Numbered from the stretch's first letter, positions 46,541 through 58,521 are shown. The stretch is 64,000 bases of DNA from Riptortus pedestris (GCA_019009955.1 CM032233.1:19873001-19937000), one strand, 5' to 3'. Notes: generated by a model from the sequence alone, not told the origin. Numbers and translations: made by a program.

Positions 46541-47300
46541 GAGTGGTATACAATTCTATTTTTTAATACTACTGGTTTTCTATACATGGATTATATGAAC
46601 TCGTTTGATTAAAAACATCAATCTAAGCTAATACAGTGATATAATCTATCACACATCTTGTTTTAGTTTTTGTTATTCTCTTGGTTTACATGTTAATAAG
46701 TACAGTACCTATTTTTTTAGACAGCTAGGACTCTAGTTTCTTCTTAAAGCTGCTTTACTTCTTCACAATATTTTCTGCTTAGCCTGAACAACTTCATATG
46801 GAAAATGTTTTAGGAAGACCTAACAGCTACGTCGCTTTCTCCTGAAATACTTTCTTAAGCAGGTTTTTTTTTGTTTAATAATTATCTCGTTCTCGTTTAC
46901 TATTACAAGATTCATAACCACATTTATAGTGATACTCATCTACGATATAAAAATCTATGCATTTTCTATACTCATGGAATTTTAGCAGTTTAGGTTGCCC
47001 ATGAGTTTCTACTTTTTCCCCAGATTTATAGATCTTCATTGGTATACCTATGCATTGCCAGACTTTCAGTCGACCATAGGAAAAAAGATCATCGAATCAT
47101 GAACCAACAGAGGGGCGTACATCATTCATGATTTCTTAGAAGTGACACAAGCTTGAACATTTAGGGCTTTTCATTATCAGATAAACGTCAACATTTTAGA
47201 ATTAATTTGAACATATTTCAGAACATAGTAGTTGAATACATGTAGGAATAAATTCTGCCATTTAAGAATAAATAATAATAATTTAGTCTGCTCACGCATT
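46541..47300. other. Duplicated unassigned stretch
   Basis: Matches 57951-58730. The minus-strand frame that is intact in copy 2 (58521-58239) is broken here by a deletion of about 25 bases near 46940. Nothing else recognised. Confidence 0.45.
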
Positions 47301-47830
47301 CGGAGATAAATAAAGAAAGGTCTGTGGCATGGATTAAGTGGCGAGAGCTATTCTCAGAAACCTTAGTGCTTAAAATAGCCTGATAGACAATAGTGTCTCT
47401 GATAAGTGTTGGATGTGCAATAAAACATACGAGCCGATGCAACATACTACTCCAGACTTCGAAATATTGGCAGGGGCAGAATATTTTCAGAGGCAGAATA
47501 ATGTGGCAAAAATATACCACAAGGCGATAGCTACTAAATTCAGCATGCTGGATAATGACGTCCCTTATTATCGTTACAACCCTCAAAAGTTGCTCAAAAA
47601 AGATGATTTAAAAATGTATTGGGGGTGAAACGATAATGACGGATCGTACTGTCCATCATAATAAGCCTGGTATTCTTGCCACTGACAAGGGGCGAAAATC
47701 AGCTGGATTCATTGTTATCGTTGTCCCAAATAATCCACAAGACTAACGCAGAGTAAATAAGAAAGTACCAAGATTTAGCTATCACAAGCCCTTTACATGC
47801 TAGATTGAGTCTATGTCACTACAGTCGTCA
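47300..47830 (+). pseudogene. R2-like (REL-endonuclease) LINE C-terminus, copy 1
   Basis: Reads DKCWMCNKTYEPMQHTTPDF, then LAGAEYFQRQNNVAKIYHKA and VPYYRYNPQ. After one frameshift follow ETIMTDRTVHHNKPGILATD and KGRKSAGFIVIVVPNN. The order zinc finger, (R)H(N).VA..H, YY.Y.P, then NRPDI....K....IDIAVP is the restriction-like endonuclease region at the C-terminus of this LINE group. A short deletion removes the AAQDQVITTRSY segment that copy 2 keeps (58818-58853). Confidence 0.7.
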
Positions 47831-48900
47831 TATCAAAAAATACCAGCTGTTCTTCCTGCTCTAAGTTTGTATTTGGAAGCCACCAAAAATTGTTATGGGT
47901 CAAGTGTAGTAAATCATAATTTACACGCTTCACACTGCTTTAAAACAAAAACAAACAAAACAAGATGCCCTCCTTCTGGAGGGTTCCCCTCAGGGACAGC
48001 CTCCTAATCTGCCCAACTGGGTAATGTTAAAAAAAAAAGACTTATTTTTTTTTTTTAAACATTTTTTAAAACAGGAAATTTGTATTAAATTTTGATAGGG
48101 CCATGTGGAGAGGAGTGCAGCTTTGCATCGTGCCTTTATTTGTATAAGTGATAATTTATAATTCTTGCCGAATGTTTTATAACGACTGTTGATAAATTCT
48201 GGAGGTCGTTCGTGGATAATCCCAATTCTTTTAGTGTTTCGGCTTTTCTTTGGGATATTGCAATTCTTGCACCTATCAGGATACCTTTGACGCTCCATCC
48301 TTCAATAGCGTGATTTTCCTTGAAGTACCCACATCAAGGTTCGTAAATCTTCCTCTTTTCCTCGTCCACTTCAGTTGACTGGTTGATATTGGTTTCGAAC
48401 CTTACTGTGGGATCTAGGATGACTCCTTCGTTTTCGATTCTTTTTATGATTATGATGTCTGCTCGTTTCGGGGACCCATCAGAAGATTTGCATGCAACCT
48501 CTTCGTAGACTTCCCAATCTCTGTGGTATCTTTTTATTAGTTAGGCTATGTCTGATCTTACTTTATGGTGACGGCTGTTGCGCATCAACTCAACTTATTA
48601 TCAAACTTACTTATTCATCAAAGTGAAATTTATAGTTTATTTTTCTTATTAGATAATGATTTTCTTCATGTAATACAAGTTGATTTTTATATTTTTGTAA
48701 GTTGATATATATTGTTTAAAATACAGTTATTTCTTAACTTTTTGAACGTATTAATAAAGTAAATATATTTGGTATTAAATTTAAGTAAAAAATACCCTAC
48801 CTTAATTCTTATTGGGTAAAATAAAAAAAGGGAAACAGTTCGGGGTCTGCTCGATCCCGCGACTTCTTTCGTTAGTAAGTGGGGCGAGACTGACTAAGGG
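47820..48900. mobile_element. piggyBac element remnant interrupted by a LINE, copy 1
   Basis: 47820-47950 corresponds to the transposase C-terminal Cys-rich part at 59966-60072. 48595-48900 corresponds to the 3' non-coding part and ends with the TIR GACTGACTAAGGG followed by TTAA (48901-48904). The 5' end and N-terminal part seen in copy 2 are missing, and a LINE fragment sits at about 47955-48595. Confidence 0.65.
47960..48595 (-). pseudogene. Second R2-like LINE C-terminus, inserted in piggyBac remnant
   Basis: On the minus strand from 48595: MRNSRHHKVRSDIA, WEVYEEVACKSSDGSPKRAD, GVILDPTVRFETNINQ and EVDEEKRKIYEP, then GWSVKGILIGARI. The RH..VR..., DGS.RRADII, ILDPTVRFE, V..EKR.IYEP.IPY order is the REL-endonuclease C-terminal region of a different LINE family from that at 47.4 kb. 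Two stops or more. Absent from copy 2, hence inserted after the segmental duplication. Confidence 0.7.
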
Positions 48901-48904
48901 TTAA

Positions 48905-49630
48905 AGATCTGATGACGATCTAACAATACCTCAATATGTATCACAAGGTAGCAATGGCTAAAATATTTTAGAAACACTATGTTTCGCATTTTGTATTACG
49001 TATCTTCAGGAAAATATAAATTTTGGTATAAAAAATAATTCAGCTGAGGGAGGTATACTTAATCCAGATCGGCTTCGTCGAGATTCTTCTATATGTACGG
49101 GGAACTGGGATAGGCAGCCGTCGTAAATAACCACATGGACTGCGGTGTATCCGCATATCTTCAAGGAGAGTTGGCAGAGCACTCTATATGAAGGCAGCAT
49201 ACTAGTCCCCAGTCAGATAACTAGGTATAAAATAGTGCTTATGATACGCCTGCCGATCACTCCAACCAATTATTTTTACAGCCCGGTAATGTTCTATAAC
49301 TGCAGAAGTTGCCCTCACCACCGATCAGAACCCTACTAAAAACTCAAGCTGTTTTCCAGTTAGTAAAGCCTCCGACAGCAGTAATCCTTCTGCTTTCAAG
49401 ATCGGGTGCCGCTGATGGATAGACATGTGAATTGGTTTACACCCCACTTTCCTCCTCCGCCATTGAGTAAATCTCGAGTTATTCCATTTGTTTCTGTTAA
49501 ATTCAAATTAGTCACGTGAGCAGGTCCTTAGAAACACTTAAAACAATGTGACCCTTACCACTTGATTCATGAGTAACATATGCTTTTTGTATAGATTCTA
49601 GACTCAAAAAATAGAAAATTAAAATATAAT
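48905..49630. other. Duplicated unassigned stretch
   Basis: Matches 60381-61130 with small indels. Contains no frame of note. The stretch 49020-49330 is GC-richer and well conserved between copies, but I cannot assign it. Confidence 0.4.
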
Positions 49631-49634
49631 ACAT

Positions 49635-50540
49635 ACTGCCGACATCCCATCACATCCCGAAACTTCCCTTCTTACCTATGCAGATGATACTGCAATCTTG
49701 ACGTCCAACTCAGGCCCAAATATGGCATCCACATCTTTACAAGAACACCTACCTCTACTAGAATCCTGGCTGACTCAATGGAGGATCAAAATCAACAGCA
49801 GCAAATCAAGCCATGTAACATTTACCCTCCGACGTTCCATTTGCCCTCCAGTTACACTCAATAGCGCACTAATTCCTCAAAAATCAAAAATTAGGTATCT
49901 AGGACTTGCATTAGACTAGCGACTAACTTTGAAACCTCACATCACATAAAAAGACAAGAATTGAATCTACGGTACAGACTTCTACTAAGACTGCTTGACA
50001 ACAGATCTAAACTATACCTACATAACAAACGATTGATTTATACGACGGTACATAGATCAATATGGACATATGGACTTGAACTTTGGGGTTCCACTAAACC
50101 TTCAAATTCCTACAAAATCCAAACCCTTCAAACCAGAATACTCCGCAAAATTACATATTCCCCATTTTACCCATCTAACTCTAAATCTACATAACTCTTC
50201 ATAACGACCTCAACATTCCTTTTGTCCATTCCCTCGCAAAATCCCGATATCAGAAATTTCACTCTCTCCTTCCCGCACATCCTAATCCTTTAGTTGAATC
50301 ACTTTCATCTACCCATATTCCAGAAAACCCAAGACGACGTTTGAAGCGTTAGTGACCAAGTGATCTTGTGTAGTTAGTGCACAGTATATCTCCATATAGT
50401 ACAATCCAATGTTCCCTCCAATATGGGTATTGTCAATGGACAACATCCCACCTCAAGTGAATAATCAAGCCAATAGTCATATCATTCATATCATTTGCTT
50501 GTAATATTTATATATGTTGTTGCAAATAAACTAATCAATA
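49635..50540 (+). pseudogene. Jockey-type LINE, RT C-terminal part, second family, copy 1
   Basis: Reads TADIPSHPETSLLTYADDTA with an intact YADD (about 49673-49684). It continues with HLPLLESWLTQWRIKINSSK, IRYLGLALD, a stop, and LNLRYRLLLRLLDNRS, IWTYGLELWGSTKPSNSYKI. Past further stops it reaches a 3' UTR with AATAAACTAATCAATATTTA at about 50526. The LTWK.HI..K....LN.R...L..LL and WTYG.ELWG motifs are those of insect Jockey-clade ORF2 C-termini. Confidence 0.8.
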
Positions 50541-51301
50541 TTTAAATATGTATATAATAGATACCTCTGCTTTTTGAGTTCTACATTTACTTAAGTTACC
50601 CCCCCCCATCCATTATAAAACCTAAAAATTAAAAAAAATATGCAAAATATGTTGATATTTAAGAAATTCAGAATATTAAAAACGTGCCACTTCACAAATG
50701 TTTTTTTTATTTCCGAGAACTACTCGACCTATTAAAAATTCGTTTGTTTAGGTTTCTTTCTCTAGTTCCTTGTTTATTTAGAAGTTTCATAAAATGTAAT
50801 AAAACTTGAGGGCCAAAGAGGAACCTTGAACTTTAAGAGCTCTTTGAGCTCTAAAAGGGTTATATTCGTCGTCTCAAGGGCACCATATTATACCTCTCGA
50901 GAAGTGTTACGAATTTAGTCCTACGCAAAATTTTGATATTTCTAACCTTTCAGGAGTTATTTCACTTTTGGCCCGCTTATATGAGAAACGCTCTAATAAC
51001 AAATACAAGTAGTATGAACATTAACCACTGGGACTGGCACTTTGCTTTTATAATTCACAAGTTTCGTACTCCAAGCTTATGGGAGCGTTTTTAAATTTTG
51101 TGGATAAAACCGAAAGAGAAATTTCTCCATTGATTTCCTGCTAAAATGTTTCTGGAGATTGAATTTAGACATGGTGAATTAAGGTAGCGTCTCATTTAAA
51201 TTAAATTCCTGTCATTCGTCAGCTGGTTCACTGAAAATATAAACCTTAGGAGCATAGAAGAAGAAAATAAATGAACATAGCAAAATTGATATGCTTCGTG
51301 T

Positions 51302-51339
<38 letters not shown>

Positions 51340-51365
51340 GTATATATAAGTTATATGGTAATAAC
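50541..51365. other. Unassigned stretch, partly duplicated
   Basis: 50541-50790 recurs at 62031-62267. Beyond that nothing recognised. A (TA)n lies at 51304-51338, next to the LTR that follows. Confidence 0.4.
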
Positions 51366-51563
51366 TGTTAATGTAGTTGGAAGCTGGCAAGTCAGCTCAT
51401 CTCCTCCCACTCCTTCTTTCCCCACTCTGGGATATTGTTTACAGAGTGGAAATCAGTCTTGCTCCAGGCTCCGTTCCCGCTACATTGTAACTTAGTATAA
51501 GTACAGTTGTATTTAAAAGGAAAATAAATCTTTTTAAAAAGCGGAACGTATCCATCATCCACA
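51366..51563 (+). mobile_element. 5' LTR of a Gypsy-type element
   Basis: Bounded by TGTTAATG and ATCCACA (TG...CA), 198 bp, with AATAAA at about 51522. After a short spacer TAA comes TTGGCGCAGCCGGTAG, a primer-binding-site-like segment as in many insect Gypsy elements. The matching 3' LTR is not in the window. Confidence 0.7.
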
Positions 51564-52420
51564 TAATTGGCGCAGCCGGTAGAATAATTTTATAAGGTGA
51601 ATTTTGAATGAAATTGAAAGATTTTTTTTAACTCTTGAGTATAATTTCAAACAGATTATTAGCATTATACTTCTAGCAAATATATTATCTTTACTATTTT
51701 AATAAGTAATTTTTAAGATAGTTTCTCTCATTTTACCAAATTTTAAAACTTTTTTTTTTAAAGAAATTAATATTCTTTTTACTTTGTTTTTGAAGTAGCC
51801 TATTCTCTTTAACGAATTAGTGTACTTGTTTAGTATTTAAGTTTTTTTCTTATATTCTTGTCATATTATTTCATTTAAGTATTTCCGTTTTCTTACTGTA
51901 CAATGGATTTACGGAAAGAATATTTGGATATGGTACCCGAGTTTCACGGAGAGCCAGAATTACTAGCTCGCATTTCGTCGGTGTCCCAAAAGTTGCTTAC
52001 ACAGCAATAGCTTTTATAACCATGAGCAACCTGATAACTTTCAAAATGAATATCTACTATCAACCCTCGCAAAAATTAATGGCCCCGCAACCGAGCTCAT
52101 ATATAATTCTCAAATATCTAATTTTAATGACCTCAAAATTGCAGTAACAAACGCTTATATGGACAGACGTGACTCTTACACGCTAGGAATAGAAATAGCC
52201 CGCTTACGACAGTACAATCACGAATTACCTTTGGGGTTTGATAAAGAATACAAAAACTTCTTACTTTACAGGTGTCATACATCTTGACCCACACTGAGGC
52301 AGTATCAAGTGCCATACTTGTTCTCTATTGCAAAAAATTCCCTTTAATAGTGCTCTTAAAAGGCCTACAAGAGCCTTTAGACAGTCTTATGCGCAATAAG
52401 AACCCAGATAATCTCAACGG
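51564..52420 (+). pseudogene. Gypsy-type gag remnant
   Basis: ATG at 51903 starts MDLRKEYLDMVPEFHGEPEL with TAG at 52008-52010. Further frames carry LLSTLAKINGPATELIYNSQ, FNDLKIAVTNAYMDRRDSY and KGLQEPLDSLMRNKNP. The P.F.G.P..L..(F)I start followed by capsid helices is typical of Gypsy gag without a matrix region. Several frameshifts. At 52420 the sequence switches to a BEL fragment. Confidence 0.7.
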
Positions 52421-52424
52421 TGCG

Positions 52425-52631
52425 ATAGTTGAGCACCGCCTAAACCAGTGATGCTCCCCTTGTAGGCGGTGATTGATGAACCAATTCTTTTTGCCGTTGC
52501 CAAGGAAATAACTATTTGCTGACTTCCTGGATCAAAGACAGCTCGCGCCGAATGTAGCTAACCGTCTCTACCAATTATGGTGATTTCTGCTGTGCAAAGC
52601 AATGTAGCACATGATCCAGGGATGTGACATG
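52425..52631 (-). pseudogene. BEL/Pao fragment, gag-protease junction, third copy
   Basis: Matches 43815-44017 and 55875-56060 on the minus strand. Reads ARAVFDPGSQQ where copy 2 has LDSGSQQ. About 200 bp only, without the rest of the element. Confidence 0.75.
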
Positions 52632-52928
52632 ACAACTTAAAACGCAAAATTTGAGATTTCTACTGACGAAAGAGTCTGATTAAAGCTCTTTCATTTGTGA
52701 ATGACTGAAATTTGAATTTATCGCCGAGAGAGAAGATTCATAGAGGTATATCAATTTTTTCTATATTGTGTATTTAATACATAATTTTATTATTTCATTC
52801 AATACAGTCTATGCGATGCTGTATAACCATTATTGTGACACATCACAATAAATTGTAACAAAAATTGTTCTTGTAAAGCTGCCACAGACAATGTTTTTGC
52901 ATGTGTGATTCAGTTTACATTCTCTTAG
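52632..52928. other. Unassigned stretch before duplication copy 2
   Basis: AT-rich, no frame. It may show what preceded the HPS1-like 5' flank before the duplication, because copy 1 has a LINE end at this place. Confidence 0.4.
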
Positions 52929-53172
52929 TGACTAGAAAGGATAGCGGTTAAATATTCTAAACAAATATTTAAATAATTTTCAGTTTACAATTTATTAGCT
53001 CAATTTATGGACATAGTCCTAATTTATTGACATATTTCTTAGTTCGTTGAACTCCACAACTTTAAAGGCCAAGATTGAAGTCCTTAGTGATTATATAAGC
53101 AGGTGCTGCCAAGCCGGCACACTTGTTTTTTTACAGTACAATTTAAGTTATATATCGTTTACTTCTTTCCAG

Positions 53173-53285
53173 TATATGGGATATCTTTTTGTCACAGTTG
53201 CAGTTGAAGATATCCAGTGGCTTAAAAGGATGCTTGGTATTTGTATATCTATTGTACAACATCTCTGCGGGCCTAATGTTTTTGT
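53173..53285 (+). pseudogene. HPS1: HPS1-like exon 3, second copy
   Basis: Identical in layout to 41201-41313: acceptor TTCTTTCCAG, 113 bases, donor GTAAGTA. Here the codon that is TAG in copy 1 is TGG, giving DIQWLKRMLGICISIVQHL. Exons 1 and 2 are deleted: GTTTTTTTACAG is joined to the middle of intron 2. The exon is thus intact but orphaned. Confidence 0.55.
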
Positions 53286-53539
53286 GTAAGTATATTATGA
53301 AAAGAACAAAATTCTTATAATATTATCTAGGTCTTTATGAAATATAATAATGTAGATAATATCATCTGATGTGTTTTATTAAGTGTACAATTTTCCTTGG
53401 TTATTTTTATAATCAACTTTGCTAGGAAGATAATTGTAGTGAGTGGTCTTACTACTAGTGCTGCATGTTTTGTTATTTTCATTTGGAAACATTCTTTTTG
53501 GTTACCATTCAAATGGTAAATTTATTATTGAATTAATTT

Positions 53540-54183
53540 TTTCTTTCCACAAACCTGGTAGAGGGTGGCTACCATCCTCGTTTCCACTCGACGGCACTAC
53601 CATACCCATCTCGAGAACAATCACGTACTTAGGTTTCCACCTAAACAGACACTTACGTTTCTCGACCCACCTACAAAGAAAACTTAAAAGTACTAGGATG
53701 AAATATGCCTCCCTTCGACACCTCCTACTGACCCCGAACCTGAGCCTCAGACTCAAATTATTAATATACAGGGGAGTACTACAACCTGCTCTACTCTACG
53801 GCGCCCCCCCCCTCCTAAGATACTTGACAAAATCTTCATTAAAGAGCCTCCAATCCTTCCAAAATGGAGTCATCAGAAAAATTGTCAGGCACTCCTCCCT
53901 CGCACACAGCACACACGAACAGATAAGGGAGACCGTGGAACTGGAAAAAAATAGAACAGACGATCAAAAAGCGCCAAGTAAAATTCTTCGACTCATTCCA
54001 GTAACTCCCCAACCCTCTCTTCTCAAAATCGCCCCTCCCCTCCTCCCTTAAAACTGGCAAGGAAATCGAGGAAACAGAGTGCTACTCATTGACGTCACTA
54101 CCCTACCCTAGTCTCAACAAATAACAAACCTTGTAAATACAATAATGTAAATATGTATATATGTAAATAAACTAGTCTAGTCT
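53540..54183 (+). pseudogene. Jockey-type LINE 3' end, copy c
   Basis: Starts at the same truncation point as copy b and keeps the frame longest, through [20 protein letters not shown] and [16 protein letters not shown], before a slip in an A-run at about 53946. This copy shows what the frameshifts in copies a and b disturbed. Confidence 0.75.
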
Positions 54184-54701
54184 CTGCCTGAATACCGGCA
54201 GTCTTTTCTTTCGTCTTCTCACCTCCTACTATCTCTATCACATTTCAGCTACCCTAAAGAAGTTTACAAAAAATAAAAATTGTACAATACATAAATAATC
54301 CCAACTCCTCCTAAAAATATTATCACTGATACAGCAAAAGGGGCCTTTCGGCTCAACCTTGGTGTCTACAAACACCAGCCTTTTGTTTTATTTTTCCTTG
54401 TTTCGTTTTGTGAGATTTTTGCTGTGACTCAGAAAAAAGAAAAAAAAACGCAGCTTGTTTAACTTAATTGACTAACATTAACTAATGACTTCAATTGACT
54501 AACATTAACTAGTGACTATACAGAACAGTATATTTACATAAACTATGACCTATTAAAAATGTCTACTTGTATCTGTAGGGTTGTTTATACAATTTAACAA
54601 AAAATAGAAAAAGATAATAAAAGATCTAACTGGAACACGAAATAAAAAAAATGGAAACAAGTATGACAAACGTCTAGCAAAGCGAAAAGAAAAAATACTA
54701 G

Positions 54702-55360
54702 CTAAGATTTACTGCTGATTCGCAGCCGGTAGTAAATCATCGTCCGGATGAAACAAAGGTGCCATTGCTGCGACTGGACGAATGAATTCCTTGCCTGACG
54801 GCGTTTTAACAGCCCGGATGATACCGTCTTCGCCAGGATAGACATGGATGACTCTGCCGACGGGCCATTGTCCAACCATGGAGCGTTGCGGCTGGGGGCC
54901 TTCTGAGATCGCAAGAAGGAACTGAACAGACTTCACGCCTGCTACCCAAATACCACCAAAATGTGGTGCATATTTCGGGTTGATGCCTTTCGGGCCTGCG
55001 CAGGCCTCGAACTTATCCACCTTCTGATGAAGAAAGGAGTAGACGTCCTTTAAATATCTGGAAGCTCCAACAAAATTCGTCCCTCTATTATTCGACTTAT
55101 GGATGTGCAGTCCACAGTGATAATGTCGCTGATGCATATTGGTGATGATTAGCCATTAAGGATGATATTTCCTGGGAAGGAGTATTGGATGTTTAGCAGC
55201 TGCTAATATAGGTGCGGACTGCAGCCTGCCGCCCACTCTGATAATGCCCATCTCGTCGATGTACGGTGAAAGCTGGCTGTAATCTGTAATGTTAGAGGTA
55301 GATTTTGTTAGTCTTGCGCACCTTAACTTCGGCTTTGTGTTTTCTTCAAAGGTGTTAAGA
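54702..55360 (-). pseudogene. BEL/Pao integrase termini, copy 2
   Basis: The C-terminal frame 55137-54709 carries YLKDVYSFLHQKVDKFEA, KYAPHFGGIWVAGVKSVQFL and VGQWPVGRVIHVYPGEDG. The zinc region upstream is in frame with a stop near 55155 (TAA in place of the Trp codon of copy 1, HPSW). The core catalytic region is deleted. Confidence 0.75.
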
Positions 55361-55399
55361 ACTGGCAGTTGGTTGCCTCATGATGTATTGGCCTTTTGC

Positions 55400-55990
55400 T
55401 TAATGTATTGTTGTTATGGTAGAGTGTTCTTCACACTGTTTGTCTTCAGGATATTGTCGATCATCGGGTTTAGGTTTTACGAATTCCAAAGAGGCCTTTA
55501 TATTATCCTCGATTGTGGATCGTGCCTCGGTGAAGAATGCGACGCCTTCAGGCATGTGGATGTTGTTTAGCTTCCCAATGACATCAAGTCCAAATACTGT
55601 TGGAAGAAGATAGAGTTGATCAATTCCAGAATGAAAGGTTGCACTGTTTATCAACATGGGGTACAGATCCATGCCTATGAGAATGTCAACATCTCCGGGA
55701 ATGTGGAAACTTTGATCGGCAAGGTTATAATGAAATAGATGTTGGACTCTATCTTGAGGGAGAGTAAAATTAGGCAATGGTGGAGCTATTGTGTCAACAA
55801 TAATGGCTTCTGTAAATAGTTTTGTTGAAATGTCCTTTGTATTCAGTTGGCACAAAGTAGTTCCTTTGGGCGTTGATAGTTGAGCACCGCCTAAACCAGT
55901 GATGCTCCCCTTGTAGGCGGTGATTGATGAACCAATTCTTTTTGCCGTTGCCAAGGAAATAAATGTTTGCTGACTTCCTGAATCTAAGAC
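55400..55990 (-). pseudogene. BEL/Pao protease region, copy 2
   Basis: Unlike copy 1, the active-site region reads AVLDSGSQQT, then ATAKRIGSSITAYKG and IPGDVDILIGMDLYPM. The frame stays open for 184 codons through PEGVAFFTEARSTIEDNIKA, the start of the RT linker, before the deletion. This retropepsin domain looks intact by sequence but lacks an upstream complete gag. Confidence 0.75.
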
Positions 55991-56018
55991 AGCTCGCGCA
56001 GAATGTAGCTGACCGTTT

Positions 56019-56733
56019 CTACCAATTTTGGTGATTTCTGCTATGCCAAGCAGATGATCCAGGGATGTGGGGAGCTGGGATGGATCCGAAACCAGAGAAA
56101 GTTCTGTTCTGACAAGTTTCAGATTCTATTCGGTCGGGTTCTTTCTGGGACGTGGAACCTGTGTCTTCATGAAGTAGGCTATGATGTTTCATATTGCAGA
56201 AACGGCAGGTCCACTTTGACGGGCAGTCTCTTACCAAGTGTCCTGAACGTAGACAATTTCCACAACATCTCAGAGACTTGACAAATGTGATTCTATCATC
56301 AGGTGGTGTAATGCTAAACTGGTAGCGTCCTGGCAATGAATGATTGGCCTGACAGTAAGGGCAGTTTTGTAGCTTATTTGACTTGGAATGAAGTTGTATC
56401 TTCTTATCTCCAGATGTCTGCCTTTGTGGATGAGGAAGGTTTGCAGACTGGTTGCTGACGTTTGCAGAGGTGTGGAAGGAGACATCATTATATTTTGGAA
56501 ATCGACGATTTGGAAATAAAATACCCTAAGATTTCTTTGGTGCTTCAATGTTGGAAGTGAAGGATGCTGAACTTTAATCTCTTGACATGGTTATGACAGT
56601 CTTGCGTTGGCTAACGAACGTGATGACCTCGTCGATTCTCAGAATCTAAACAGGCTTTTCCAGCCGAAGCAATGCCAAGGATGTTTCGCCTTAACATGCG
56701 AAATTTGCGCTCAAGAGATGCTATATCAGACAT
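56019..56733 (-). pseudogene. BEL/Pao gag, large internal deletion, copy 2
   Basis: MSDIASLERKFRMLR begins at 56733, but after about 30 codons the frame jumps near 56640 to the region around DEVITFV, skipping the Gag core. The zinc region (CCGNCLRSGHLVRDCP, CRFCNMKHHSLLH) is retained at 56336-56130. Stops are present in the linker. Confidence 0.75.
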
Positions 56734-57444
56734 AATGAATGGTGAAGATCAAGCCGAGCTAGGGTTGGAAGTAAGAGAAGACAACATAGAGAGAGAAAGT
56801 GAGAGAAATACGCAAAGAGCTATAGGACGACCTATCATCAATGTGGTGTACTAAGGCTCCGATGAAAGAAGAGAAGTCCATGTGATTAGCAATGCTTAAA
56901 AGTGATGAATGGGTTCAAAAGGCAAAGATAAGGAACAGGATCAGAACAGTGGAGTGAGTAGGACAACAGGAGAGAGTAGAGCCTACCATTAGTGGCAGCA
57001 ATAATTGCTTCTTTCTCACACCCCTTTTAACTACATAAGTGAGTAAACGAAGGAGCATCCAGGGGGAGACCAGGATGGAGGGAGAAAGAGGGAGAGCACC
57101 AGATCGAGAACATCATCACAATTTCATCAGCATCCCTTGAAGTAATCATTAATCTACTAACATACTAACACATATATGCCCTGCAATAGTCCATCCCCCA
57201 TATAATGTAATTATCCATTATAATACTAATAGTAATAACCGTCTTATACATCAACATGGTCCTCCGGTATTAAATCATATACAACTTCCATGAACCAGCA
57301 CCTCACTTAAAATATTGCAAGCCGTTAGCGGGTACGGCCGAAGGGCTTGTGAATACTCCGTCCTTGTGTGCCGTCCATTACTGTGCTATCTCAAGATATA
57401 TATTGGCGAATACTCCGTACATGAAAAATTATTATAATTATATA

Positions 57445-57484
<40 letters not shown>

Positions 57485-57488
<4 letters not shown>

Positions 57489-57950
57489 CCAAGAGCCCCT
57501 CACCCGCTCTTAGCTGTGATAGCCATCCATTACTCTGCTATCTCCATGATATATTTTAAAGAATTTTGTCTCTTTTATTTTCTAATTTTTTTAGGTTCAT
57601 ATATTTATTGAAGAAACATACAATGAAGACAATTTACAAATATTTGCATATTACAAATTGACACTTATTTTCAGGTTTTTAAATTTACATTTTTTAATGA
57701 GCTGCCGTATTCGACAGAAAAAATAATATACATCAAATGGATACATAGATACGTACATTTATGAAATATCTAAATACATTTACAAAAATCGAAATAAGCA
57801 CTTAAGATATGCATTAAAAACCTATAGAAGACACCTTGATTTTTCACCTCGTTTGCTAGAGGTGACTTGTTCCTTTATTCAGTTTTTATTTATAATTCTT
57901 CTCAAACGTTTCATATTGCAGAGACTAATCTCCTCATTTCGGGGTTTCTT
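57485..57950 (+). repeat. AT-rich interspersed repeat F, copy 3
   Basis: Follows (TA)n (57444-57484) and is colinear with the copies at 38.6 and 46.1 kb. Confidence 0.7.
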
Positions 57951-58238
57951 AGAGTGGTATACAATTCTATTTTTTAATACTACTGGTTTTCTATACATGG
58001 ATTATATGAACTCGTTTGATTAAAAACATCAATCTAAGCTAATAAAGTGTTATAATCTATCACACATCTTGTTTTAGTTTTTGTTATTCTCTTGGTTTAC
58101 ATGTTAATAACTACAGACCCTATTTTTTTTAGACAGCTAGGACTCTAGTTTCTTCTTAAAGCTGCTTTACTTCTTCACAATATTTTCTGCTTAGCCTCAA
58201 CAACTTCATATGGAAAATGTTTTAGGAAGACCTAACAG

Positions 58239-58521
58239 CTAGGTCGCTTTCTCCTGAAATACTTTCTTAAGCAGGTTTTTTTTTTTAATAATTATCTCGT
58301 TCTCGTTTACTATTACAAGATTCATAACCACATTTATAGAGATCCTTCCTATTTTTTTCCCGGTATATTCATCTACGACATAAAAATCTATGCATTTTCT
58401 ATACTCATGGAATTTTAGCAGATTAGGTTGCCCATGAGTTTCTACTTTTTCCCCAGATTTATAGATCTTCATTGGTATACCTATGCATTGCCAGACTTTC
58501 AGTCGACCATAGGAAAAAAGA
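58239..58521 (-). CDS. Unrecognised open frame, about 94 codons
   Basis: Open from 58521, with Met at 58472 starting MKIYKSGEKVETHGQPNLLK and ending LLKKVFQEKAT. The composition (YRKCIDFYVVDEYTGKKIGR) looks like real protein rather than AT-rich noise, but I recognise no family. In duplication copy 1 the same frame is broken by a deletion near 46940. Could be a piece of an element-encoded protein. No start signal or poly(A) site supports a gene. Confidence 0.3.

Larger units (their letters stand above)
40551..50790. repeat. Segmental duplication, copy 1 (at least 10.2 kb)
   Basis: It matches 52929-62267 in order and orientation, from TGACTAGAAAGGATAGCGG to the (T)TATTTAGAAGTTTCAT at 50790, where the other copy hits the gap-like array. 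It includes host-like exons, LINE ends, a BEL/Pao element and piggyBac remnants. Relative to copy 2 it has exons 1-2 and most of BEL gag, but a LINE insertion replaces part of the piggyBac element. Confidence 0.85.
54184..57200 (-). mobile_element. BEL/Pao retrotransposon, RT/RNase H-deleted, copy 2
   Basis: Same gag-protease-integrase order and the same internal deletion junction as copy 1. It has additionally lost most of gag (between about 56640 and the MSD start at 56733). Integrase end 54702-55360, protease 55400-55990, gag zinc region 56019-56560. Confidence 0.8.
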
